A stretch of DNA of 64,000 bases from Daucus carota subsp. sativus (Eukaryota > Streptophyta > Magnoliopsida > Apiales > Apiaceae), in NCBI RefSeq assembly GCF_001625215.2, contig NC_030386.2, forward strand, positions 18,508,545-18,572,544, written 5' to 3'. The position numbers and the translations under genes were made by a program. The notes under the pieces are model-generated. The model was not told the DNA's origin. It was given only the letters and a program-made list of their open reading frames with translations, and made no database searches. Shown piece by piece: positions 54,271 through 64,000 of this stretch. Each line of letters begins with the position of its first letter. Positions within the stretch are counted from its first letter, which is position 1.

Positions 54271-55462
54271 GTGGCCAAAGGAGAGGGACTATGTATAAAT
54301 TTGTCGAAAATCATTGCACTTATGCTTGTTTGCATTAGTATAGTAAAAGAATAATCTGCACATTTTCGAAGTGTAAATAGGAAGGTATAATGGAGTGGAG
54401 GAATCTTGAATTGCACTCTTTCATCATTGTGGATGTGTGCTCTTGATATATAACGAAGCAACGTTTGCAGCGCATGAAGATACTCACTTGTGGATTATAA
54501 AATCAAAGGATGAACGGCAGAGCTCTATAGTCTTTAGGCTGCTTCTTTTAGATCTTATGTAAATAAAAAAAAACATTTTAAATGAGTGCTGTTAAGAAAA
54601 CAATGTGGGAGATTGCCTCCTCAATCCTCAGATATTTTCGAAATGTAGCTTAAGAACCATCTGAATTTGGCCATGATTATAACCATTGATGTGCTTAAAT
54701 TAACATAGAGACCATTCAAAATTGATGATCATATCCGTTGGACAAGGCTCCCGCGGCAGAAAGAAAGGGGAAATGTCTTGTAGTATGCTGTCTTACCCTT
54801 ATTTTCCATAAAGATGTTGTTTGCAGTGATTTTAAGGCATAAGAACTGACAAATTTGAGTAACCTTGAAGGTATGGCATCATAAAGTTCACACAAGAGCT
54901 TCCCTCCATAATTATAGTTCCAAGTGGTTATCACCACATAATTAAAACTTTTAAGAGTCTAAAAAGGTAGATGTAGCCACAAACTCCCCATCTTCACCGT
55001 TATATTTTTTCAACCAAGATCAAACTGTTAGATCGTGTTGAATATTCATCAGTAACAGGTTTTCCAAAAAGAGCTGGCTCTCCTGCACATTTACTATAAA
55101 GTACGTGTATCGGGAAAATGATGGTTTAGCATAAGTATCGGCTAGAAGTTTCCAAGCTTCTTGAGCTGATGTTGTTCAAGTGAGACCAGGTTGAAGGGGA
55201 CTAGATAAATGACCGAGATTGGCTCAAGAGATGAGACAGTTTTGTCATTTGCATGTAAGGTGGATTGTGCTGGATGAGAAGGTGCTATTAATGGATTCAT
55301 GCAGTCCTGCAATTCACAGCAATTCACAGCATAGTATCAGAGCCTTAAAGTCTTAAAAGTAGTTACTTACATAGTATCAGAGCCTTCAGTGCAGTGAGGG
55401 GTCTCAGGTTCAAGTCCTCCCACTTCCACCTTAAGGTTTTAATTAGAATGGTTACTCAACAG
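54271..55462. other. spacer between dirigent gene and its truncated paralogue
   Basis: No gene is seen. At 55332-55432 two copies of ATAGTATCAGAGCCTT and a TCAGGTTCAAGTCCTCCC block resemble tRNA-type internal promoter sequence. This could be a scrap of a tRNA-derived SINE or of an LTR primer-binding region; it is not a tRNA gene. Confidence 0.4.
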
Positions 55463-55740
55463 TTACAAGTCTGGTGATGTTAAAAGTATGATGTAAACAT
55501 CATACACAACAACAGCAACCTTTTGATCACTCCGGAATGTCTTTGCCATAGCATAGCCATGAGAAAACCTAAACATTCCACTACCTCCAACAACCGGCAT
55601 TTCTCTAACCTTCTGCAGAATTTGATTCCGACCACGAATGCTAATTGTACTCCCATAATACATTCCCTCAAGAAAAGCGAAATTTATAACCATAAGGAGC
55701 GCAGGTTACTTTTTGCAGGGAACGAATACATTTAAAGTTA
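55463..55740 (-). pseudogene. 5'-truncated dirigent pseudogene
   Basis: The minus strand encodes the C-terminal half of a dirigent protein: MVINFAFLEGMYYGSTISIR, VREMPVVGGSGMFRFSHGYA and VVVYDVYI. Just before it a stop interrupts the line FVPCKK*PALLMVINF, where the intact neighbour has FPTKTEPALLMVINF. Homology ends near 55740; the signal peptide and first half are missing. The reading frame also runs on past the normal end as ILLTSPDL. A dead tandem copy of the gene at 53665. Confidence 0.88.
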
Positions 55741-56858
55741 GGGAGTTCATGGCTTATTAACAAACTTGCTCAGATGAAAAAGTGTTGTTCTAAAAGGATA
55801 GCATGCACACTTTTAAAGTGTAAAAATGAAGATTGAGCATGTGAAAAGGCAACTGCAGTGGATGAATGGCGAATTGCACTCTTACAATTTTTTACATGTG
55901 GTCCGGATAAATGACGAAACCATGTTTACAGGGAATATATATGGTCCATGCTTTATTACTCAAACTCAATTGGAAGTCTCCAACATGGATATGTGCCCAA
56001 GGGTCGGAATCATCAGGTTCCGCAAATATTACATGTTTTAGGCTTAAAATAACCGTTCAAGTTTCCATACATATGTCTAAGTGTCGAATATTAGACACCA
56101 GTACTTGAGGCAAAATGAAGTCCGAGCAACAGAGGTCTGACATGACTTTGAAACTAAAGCTCAAACAGCAGAATTTGACATATGTCAGACTTCTCTTTAA
56201 CTAAGTTTGTTCCGAAAGTTAGATCAAATACTGAGTGCTGTTCAGGAAACGCAATGGAAGTTGCATCTGCACTACGTTGCCTTGATGTAATGTGATAATC
56301 AGACTTAACAGTAACATCAGAGCATGCAGGAATAATGTGATTGCAAAAATATCAAATACTGGTGATACTTGATCTGCTGACATTCAAGAACCGGACTTGA
56401 TCATGTCAATTGTCATCGACGCAAGTAGTGATGATCTAATTATAAGAACCATTTAAACTTGATGGCTTTAGCTGATGTACCCTTATCCTTATAAACATGA
56501 TGAACCGTTAGGAATTGATGACAACTTTAAATATATTTTCAAACTCTTTCAGCAACCTTAAAGTTAAGGCCTTATAAAGTTCAGACAGGACCTTTCGTAA
56601 ACTGTATAATCAAAACATTCCACCCCATTTTATGTGTCAGGAAATGTAAATGTTACAGAAACTCTTAAATCTTAATTTCAATTAAACCGCTGATTTAACT
56701 AGCCAAAATTAAACATTAGCCAAATAAGGAACACATAAACGATGGCTTATAAGATTAGTAATCAGCAGCATCAAGAGGATTTGACATATAGAATGTGCAG
56801 ACATGAATTGTTAGCTACTTTTAAAAATATGGTGTGTATTTCAGATTTCTATATATTT
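55741..56858. other. spacer without gene
   Basis: Blocks at 56440-56600 (AACCATTTAAACTTGATGGC and following) are weakly paralogous to 54650-54910, consistent with a duplicated flank of the dirigent genes. No gene is seen. The right part should contain the 3'UTR of the TBL gene. Confidence 0.4.
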
Positions 56859-59190
56859 CTAATCCAAAATTAGGGATGCATGAAGGAGTTGATTCCACGT
56901 ATCTGTAACTCCTGCAATACACCAGTGAGTACAATCCATGCCCTTATACTTATTGTAACTGCTGGGATGACCATCTTTTCTCAACTGGGAAAGCGTTGTT
57001 ATGTCGAGTAAATGCACTGGTTTTGTCATTTTACTCAACACTTGTTTCAGAACAATGGCTGCTTCTGGTAAACCACCTGGATACGATGATCCGCTGATTG
57101 GTTCTGTTTCTTTTGCACAATTTGTCACTCCTGGCTCGTTCCAATCTGTGCCACTGGTACATTACAAGATTAATTATTAGCGCAATAGCATATATCAAGG
57201 TAAGGTATCTTTAGACAACATCATACCTCTCACATACTCGAAGAAATGTGGACTAATTCGATAAATCTACTATCTATAGTTTCCAGAATCAGAGAGAAGG
57301 CTTACTTGTAATGGGAAGGGGAAATTCCTTGGAAGAAAACTTTGGTTGTCTCTGTGTTGACATCAGAATCAATCCAGTTAGCCCATGTTGTTAAAGCTTT
57401 ACGGAAAGCAACCATTCGATCCATGTCTTTCATTACTTTCTTGTCATCTTCAATATAATCCCACCTGCAAATCAACATTTTATCCTCAACACTCTCACTT
57501 CTGAATTTCATAAATTCAGACAATGAGACCTGCGGTTTTAGAGTATGAAATGTTTATCATTGTGTAAAATACTTACGGTTGACTTGCTCCACTGCGGTAC
57601 CACCAATGCCAAGTATTGAATATCAAAACGTCGTGTTTCTTCCAATAATCTCCGTTTTTAAGAGAATCAAGATTCAAAACACGGCCAATTTTTTCATCTT
57701 CAACGTCAACCAAGAACAAAGAATGAAATACTGATACCGAGACATCATAGTCCTGCATAAATTTCACATAAGCACTTAATCATGACCGCGGATAATATAA
57801 CAAAAAGCCACAAGATATCAGCAAAACGAAACAATATACTAGTCTGTCAGCTAAACTGTCATAGTCCTCAGCACACACTGGTATTCACCAACATCCAAAC
57901 CTTCGACATTACAAAAACAGAGAGGTATCCTCTAGGTAATCAAAAACCGACACCCTGATCATGCCTGCTCTTGTTGTATATTAGTCAATTGACGAGTTCT
58001 CGTGAACAGATTACCTTGAAGACAACTGTAGTAACCGGGTCATTCACGGATGGTATAACGTTTGAGTTGGGCACGGAGGCATGAAGAAGGCACAGCAGTG
58101 ACTCACAGTGATCTGCGCTTAACGAATCCCCAACAAACAAAATTTTCTTCCCCTTCATCTGCTCCAAGAATTTCTTACCATCAAATCTGCAAGCCCAAAA
58201 CACATTTGTAAATCATTTTCTCCGAAACTCCAGAAAATCCAACTATTAACACCTCGAGATCTAAAAATACCGGTAACTTAACATGTATCGGAGCTCTAAT
58301 TGTCCACGACTCATATGATACATATATTTAAATTTATGTGATGAACCATTTTCAATTATTTTTCAGAAAACAGTCCTTGTATACTCTTATCGACAACGAT
58401 ATAGTTTTGGGCATCGTTTAACTCATGCACTGTGCTACAACTATTTATATAAACACACATTATACATGTCGAATGTAAGTGAAAAAACAGCTCATTTGAC
58501 AACAACCAGAATGATGAACTAGTTATCAAATTTGACAAATGACAGAACTAAATACTGTAGGGTCCTATATAATTCGAATCTTGAATATCTCTTATAGAGC
58601 CGTTACTTGTGCAGATACAATATCTTAGTAATATAACTTACAGGTGGCAACAAATATATAATCCTATACTAGAAATGCAAAAAGATTTCTCTCCAACTAA
58701 TCTCGAACAATCAGTAAAAAATTATAGTAGATCAAAAAAATCCCACTCTCAAAAAATCAAGTCCATTAATTTTTTCAGAATTCTGATTCCGTCACGTAAT
58801 GTTTTTACGTTACACGTGAAAAACCGAACGTTACTAAAACATTACTAAAACAATAGAGGAAAAAGTACAGTACCTTGGCAAATCACAATGGCTAGGCTGC
58901 CATCTATAATTCAGGTACCGGAGATTCGGACGACCATATTTTTTGCAATTAAATTCGCCCCGAATGAACGGGCAGGACGACGAATCGTACAGCGGGTACA
59001 ATTCGTCGTAAACCCAGCTACCATCATACATGTTGCAGCTACCCTGCTGTTTGCTTCTGTAAACATGTTTGCCAGCAACACTTGCTAGGCAAAAACATGC
59101 AAAAGTTAAAAAAACAACATGAAATGTTAAGAATAATGTAAAGACATTATTATATGAAGAAGAAGAAGATCTCTGTTTGCTCATCCCCAT
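56859..59190 (-). CDS. trichome birefringence-like (TBL) protein, probable wall polysaccharide O-acetyltransferase
   Basis: Golgi type II membrane protein family that O-acetylates cell-wall polysaccharides. Exons on the minus strand: 59190-58874, 58186-58015, 57752-57577, 57464-57306 and 57153-56859 (1119 nt, 372 aa), all in phase. Start ATG 59190 ([15 protein letters not shown]) is followed by a membrane anchor ([18 protein letters not shown], about 16-33). The PMR5N/TBL region has [20 protein letters not shown] and Cys-rich spacing. The catalytic GDS motif is FVGDSLS with Ser at about 127, and the DxxH motif is DCTHWC with Asp348 and His351. The motif SPSHYNGTDWNEP is split across the last intron. 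Length fits TBL38-43-type members. The acceptor polysaccharide cannot be told from sequence. A TATAAATA sits at about 59288-59295 on the minus strand. Confidence 0.94.
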
Positions 59191-59299
59191 AAAGTTGTTA
59201 TGGGGAGAGGGTTTGGAGGAAGAAGAGTGTGAGATTTGCTATCTAGCTAGCAATGATAAGGTGCGACAGAAAGAGAGGTGATGATTGTATTTATACTTG

Positions 59300-60087
59300 G
59301 AAATAAAATATAATATCTTTGATAAAAAAACAAAGGACTGTTTTTTTTTCTTTTTGTTTGTTTAAAGTATCCGTAAATATTTTTGAGTATAATATTGATA
59401 CGAGAGATTTGTGAATCGGATAATACACAAGCTGAAGTATATTTTTGATATCTTTTAAAATTGGTTCACTGAGAAAATACCACAGAGAAGAAAGGAAATA
59501 AGTTTGAATTGTGATGAGAGTGGAGTACAAACTGTACAATTGCGCTTAAAAGACCATTCAGAGTACGAACGTGAAAGTTGACAGGACAGATATTTAAGTT
59601 TCAGATTTCCAAGTTTTTTTAACCTTTCAGATACGGTAAGAAATCTGGAAAAAATTAAGTGAATGGTATCTATAAACTTTATGTATTTATTCGTTAAAAA
59701 AACAGGGGAAAATATAACAACCGATTAAAACTGAAAACTTAAATATTGGCCCGGTTTGAGAATTAGCGGTTAGCGGATTGAATCAAATGTTCTGACTAGC
59801 TGATTGGAGTAGATGTTTTGACTAGCGGATTGAATTAGTTGTTTTTCGACACCAATTTAGCAGATTCTATTGATGAAACTTCTAAAACACCTCAAACCTC
59901 TAATTTTGCTCAAATCTCTAATAAAGTCATCGTATATATAACAGGCGGAATTTAAGATTTGTCACTTAAAAAACTTAAACAACAATTTTAGCCGTTTTGC
60001 GAGAATAACATAAAAAGTTATGATATCTATGGATCTCCGTCTTTTTCACTGATTTATCCCAGTAGTAGAATAAAAAGTCATAGGTTC
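59300..60087. other. spacer upstream of the TBL gene
   Basis: A short direct repeat, TGACTAGC.GATTGRA at about 59796-59835, is seen. No gene. Confidence 0.35.
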
Positions 60088-60919
60088 GGGGTCATTTGTT
60101 ATTTCTGAATCATAATTTCTGGATGATTGGAATTCCTGGACGAGAGATAATCTGAATGCTGAATGGGTAATGCTGTTTGATAAATAAAATTTGAAATTTC
60201 TGGATGATATACGAGATATTCATATTATGCTTTAATATTTTATTAGCTTATAACCGGAGCCAAGTACGGGATTTTATATAAGTTTTTTTATTTACTAGAA
60301 GTATAATATTTTTAATAAATAATAGTTATTTTGACAAATTAATATTAAAATGTAATAGTTTTTTACAAACTATAAAATCCTAATTAATATGTAAGTCTTT
60401 ATTAATAGTATAATAGTATAATAATGATAATCATATAATTTTAATCAATTATGAAATCCTAACCAATATTAAAGTCTTTAATTAAAAATCTTAATTAATA
60501 TGGAAGTCTTGTCATAATAGTATAATAATTATAAACTTCTTTGCATAATTGTCTAATAATAATTATGATTATTTAAAAAAAATTATATGACCCTAATCAA
60601 ATTTCGGTACTTTGATATTCGATACTGTTCCGGTGAAATATGGTTTGACTTACTAATAAAAATTATTAATTGGTATTAAAATATACAACGTAAGCATACG
60701 TGTTTAGAAATAAGTAACAATTGCATGTATTATATTATGCTAAATATCAGAGGGGTTTATCTGAACAGTTCAGCTTCATTTTTCATCATGAGTCGTCCAG
60801 CTAAATTCCAGGGTCGTCCAGCGCACTTTCAAATTCTTCAGATTCATCAAACAATCTGAACGAAACTTTTCCTTCTTGTCCAGTTCATTTGGGATGGTTC
60901 AGGGGTTAACAAATGACCC
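60088..60919. mobile_element. candidate DNA transposon remnant (832 bp) with GGGTCATTTGTTA ends
   Basis: The 13-bp termini GGGTCATTTGTTA and TAACAAATGACCC are perfect inverted repeats. Inside, TCTGAATCATAATTTCTGGA at the left and AGATTCATCAAACAATCTGA/CAGTTCAGCTTCATTTTTCA at the right look like further worn complementary blocks. No target duplication is clear, and there is no transposase frame. PIF/Harbinger or hAT are possible. Confidence 0.55.
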
Positions 60920-62659
60920 GTTAATCATTTCACCATGAATATAAATGTTACATCTGAAAAAGAAAAGAAATCGGAAGTCTGAAAATGGAAATGGGAAAAA
61001 AGATCGACATCACAGTTTTTGTTTTGTCAATTTCGTATTTATGGAACTACTTTTAATTATTGTTTATATTAAATTGCGATTTATAATTCCAGTTGTAGGA
61101 GATGCCATCTGCTCGGTATAAGGTTGATGTTGAGTTGCACCATATGTTTCCTCTGATCATAGCTGGATTCAACTGCTACAGATCTGTGCATGTGATCTGT
61201 TTAAAGTTCCACCTCCATTTTCAAGTGGGGAAATTGTGTCCTCTTTTTTCATGTGTTTCGAAACTGTATACAAATATATTCCGAAAAATTATGACCTCCT
61301 AATCAGATGGTATCTGATATCTAGAATTTCGATTATGACAAAAATGTGCGAGTAACAAGCTTTTCAGAATATTTCAAGATTGGCGATAAAAATAAATTGG
61401 TCAAAATTAAAAACTAAATTCCTTAATAATTTTCGAAGATTAGTCGGGACGAAAATCTTATTCGCGCCGGTGCAATGCATAGCTGTAACTGTAAGTATGT
61501 AAGCCAGAAGTCATATTCTCTAATTAAACACGCACAAATCCGGACATCGCAAAAGCAGTGTCTGCAGACGGTAGATGGATAGCACTTTTCACTAGTGGCC
61601 ATTTTGGCCAAAAGCTGGTTCTGTCTGCTTTGTTTGGCAATGTAATATTTTTAGCTAAATTTACAATATGTGCAGTGTTCCTCAATTTATTATATAAAAA
61701 TAAAGACAAAAAATTATCTCTTTAAAAGAAAGACAATAAAGTTGGCAGAAAGAAAATAATAAAATTGATTGATAGGTAATATGAGTTAGTTACTCGAAGA
61801 GAATTGAAGGAGAGGATACCGTATACCAGAATATTTCACTACTCTTTTTCGTTGACATTTTGACTTCTTGCGCAATATCTTTAAATGAGTTGATGGGATA
61901 ATAATTTTTTTATGTTGAAAATTGTAATTATATATATTTATGCGGAAAAAATTTTAAAAATTAATATCTTTAACTAGCCGGTCAAAATATATTTACCGCT
62001 TATTTGATAAAAGGAAATGATATATATGTAAAATAATCATTTCAGTTATAGAAAATTTTGGCTAAAATTTGTAAGAACGCACTAGAAAAAATAAATAAGT
62101 ATGAATCTCTTTTTTTGTCGCCAAAACTGAACTCGGGACCGTTGTTATTTTTGCTTTCCCTTTCATTCATGTTTGATGAAAATTTCACTAGGTAGAGAGT
62201 TTTATTGTATCAAAGTAGGCAACTAAAATAGATCCGTGATGCTATGGTATCTTGTCTTCACATGTAACACCACATGGGAAGAGACTATTTATATATTAAA
62301 ATTAAAATAATAAATAATAAATCACATTTTGCATGTTTATGTTTCATGGTCTGTCTCAGTATACATGTGCAGCTGAACATGTGGTATTACATGACAATAG
62401 TCAAATAATTTCTTGTTTATTTGTATAAGCGTACTGTGATCTAGTTCTAGGATTGTCTTTTGGATATCAAATAAAAACATTTACCTAGTTTTATAAAATT
62501 TTCAAGGGACGCACGTCTTCGTGTTCGTGTTTAGTGAGGTCAATCCAAATTCTACGTTTAAAAAATAATGAAAATTTATCTTGAATATAAGCAGTCAAAA
62601 AATTTCGTTAGTATGAGATTTTTTGGAAGGAACCAAACACAAATCAGTGTTATCTTGGC
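60920..62659. other. spacer without supported gene
   Basis: Short frames at 61102-61302 and 61423-61709 show no family resemblance and no splice-linked continuation. AT-rich otherwise. Confidence 0.35.
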
Positions 62660-63492
62660 CAGGGACGTAGCCACACTGGGGGCAATGGGAGTACTTGCCC
62701 CCGAAACTAAACAGCATTGAGTTACCGGTACGGTAGTTTTGTTGATCCATGCGACATGATATGGTTGTGAATGTGGCTCGGTAGGAAGCTTCTATATCTC
62801 AACTGTAGAGGTTGAAACCACATTCATGCAACTCCCACCATCCATGACCAGCTTCCGTAATTCTTTGCCGCAGGTGACAAGTGTTTGAAAGATGATTGTT
62901 CTCTTCCAATCTTACTTCTCAATCTTTGCTTAGTGTTTAAGTAGTTTATAGTATACAGAATTTTTGAATTAGAGGCTTGTCCCCACTGTTCAAGGCAGAC
63001 ACGCTAACTGGAATAGCCAGAGTTCGAGTCCTTCCGGCAGCAACTTTAGTTTCCCTTTTTTTTATCTACGTTTCGGCTTTAATATTATAGTATAAATATG
63101 GCTTTTATTACTCATATTTATTATTATATTTATATTTTGGTTTGTATTATTTTAGTAGTTATTGTAACTCTGAAATTATAAATACCATATAAATTCATTA
63201 TAAAAAAATTAGTTATTATATTTTTAAATTTTAATATTAACTTGTTTATTCTTAATCATATAATCGGCACAAATCGCACTATTTTTGTAGTGCGGTTTAC
63301 ATGGTTTTTAAGTTAGGGGTTGCTTTGTCGTGTCGTTTACACGGTTTTTAAGCTAGGGGTTGCGGTTCGAATTTTCCACTAAGCCGCATATACGTATGGT
63401 TTGGTTTGCGGCTTAAGAAAAAAACGGCACCATCCGCACCGCGATCACCTCTGCTCTGCTCCCATGAGATTGAAATCCTGGATACGTCCCTG
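62660..63492. mobile_element. hAT element (833 bp) with 8-bp target duplication
   Basis: Ends CAGGGACGTA and TACGTCCCTG are perfect inverted repeats. ATCTTGGC flanks both sides (62652-62659 and 63493-63500), a perfect 8-bp duplication. No transposase frame. The right part (63250-63460) contains CGGTTTGG-type motifs and ACCGCGATCACCTCTG, a worn relative of the right end of the element at 43083. An older element may therefore have landed inside this one or contributed to it. Confidence 0.85.
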
Positions 63493-63904
63493 ATCTTGGC
63501 CTCATATAGTATAAATATATTTATGTATAATTATATTTGAACATTTATTTGAACTCAAATTGTATATTTAGTATCATTTTCTATATATTAACATGAATAT
63601 TATGATGACTTGAGTATACATGATTCTTTACCATTTTATGAAAAAAGTATCATTTTGAATATTCGTTTAGGACACCCAAATTTCTAGGATGTCCGCGTCC
63701 CAAGTTGTTTCGGGGTTACACCACTAAGCCAAGAAAAGCAAGTTTTCGAGTTCTCGGTCATATGCTCTGGTGCCTGCAATACAGCTCTACTTTGACAAAA
63801 AATAATGGAGGATATGCCATGGTTCATAGATATATATGCTCAGTCAGGACATGATACTTTAACTTAATCCATAGACGTAATAATGTATGAAACATCTCTA
63901 CTCC

Positions 63905-63990
63905 TAAGCAGGGTACATCTGCCCTGCCTAGATCTTCACGCTCTCCAGACCCTACTTACGAGTGAGACATACCGGATATGTTGGTTTGGT
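63905..63990 (+). mobile_element. possible SINE 3' region
   Basis: AGCAGGGTACATCTGCCCTG is followed by CTCTCCAGACCCTACTTACG, GTGAGACATACCGGATATGT and TGGTTTGG. This order (CAGGGTAC.TCTGC..., CC.CCAGACCC.ACT...G.GGGA..ACACCGG.TATGTTG) resembles the 3' part of widespread plant SINEs of the Au/TS kind. The tRNA-like head was not identified and the end may lie past the window edge. Confidence 0.35.
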
Positions 63991-64000
63991 TTCTTCTTAC

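Noticed and set aside
55332..55440. tRNA-like sequence (ATAGTATCAGAGCC ... GGTTCAAGTCCTCCC)
   Set aside because: A full cloverleaf with acceptor stem could not be built, so it is not called a tRNA gene; at most it is a SINE or LTR-leader scrap.
61102..61302. 66-codon plus-strand frame starting MPSARYKVDVEL
   Set aside because: No family, no signal peptide and no adjacent exons; probably chance.

Overview
This is a window of a plant nuclear genome, almost certainly a eudicot. The genes have many short AT-rich introns with GT-AG borders. The proteins are plant families: IQ67-domain protein, dirigent protein, trichome birefringence-like protein, purple acid phosphatase, autoinhibited Ca2+-ATPase and type IV lipid-transfer protein. 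The spacers are full of Stowaway, hAT and Mutator-type miniature elements. I cannot name the species. All gene models were assembled by eye from splice signals, reading-frame continuity and family resemblance, with no transcript evidence.

Layout. 1-1247: 5' end of a minus-strand Ty1/copia retrotransposon (LTR, primer-binding site, gag with a premature stop). 1701-2811: two inverted-repeat elements. 3.5-8.5 kb: plus-strand CCCH zinc finger/RRM gene (8 coding exons, 718 aa). 9.1-14 kb: transposon nest with a Stowaway MITE, two oppositely oriented polyadenylated retroposon copies, and a hAT element that itself contains a Stowaway. 14256-20445: plus-strand tonoplast-type Ca2+-ATPase (7 exons, 1041 aa) with a MITE-rich, microsatellite-rich first intron. 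20.8-21.1 kb: frameshifted fragment of a cinnamoyl-CoA-reductase-like gene. 22019-25043: minus-strand gene for a 159-aa conserved plant protein of unknown function. 25.1-31.3 kb: repeat-dominated, with three hAT-type elements with perfect 8-bp target duplications, a candidate solo LTR and a decayed hAT region.

31.3-40.3 kb is the most interesting part. It holds a minus-strand tandem array of four related genes, all too small for ordinary ORF calling, downstream of an IQ67-domain gene on the same strand. Three have intact three-exon frames encoding 71-79 aa secreted precursors; one has lost its first two exons. Two copies end in a Tyr-containing C-terminus (DY.PPR...QK.H), reminiscent of the sulfated RGF/GLV/CLEL peptide hormones. 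The others end early in DWGPKTPT, without the tyrosine. A duplicated 3' scrap of the IQ67 gene inside the array shows how it grew.

42-44 kb: type IV nsLTP with a 17-bp final coding exon and a hAT MITE in its intron. 46.5-47.3 kb: an inverted-repeat element split by a MITE. 48.2-53.3 kb: purple acid phosphatase/phosphodiesterase gene (13 exons, 658 aa) with a GC-AG intron. 53.7-55.7 kb: an intact dirigent gene and a truncated paralogue. 56.9-59.2 kb: TBL O-acetyltransferase-like gene. 60-64 kb: no gene recognised; a Harbinger-like element, an 833-bp hAT element and a possible SINE tail.

The genes do not form an operon-like unit. Several relate loosely to cell wall or apoplast (dirigent, TBL, nsLTP, PAP, secreted peptides) or to Ca2+ signalling (Ca2+-ATPase, calmodulin-binding IQD), but that is probably chance neighbourhood.
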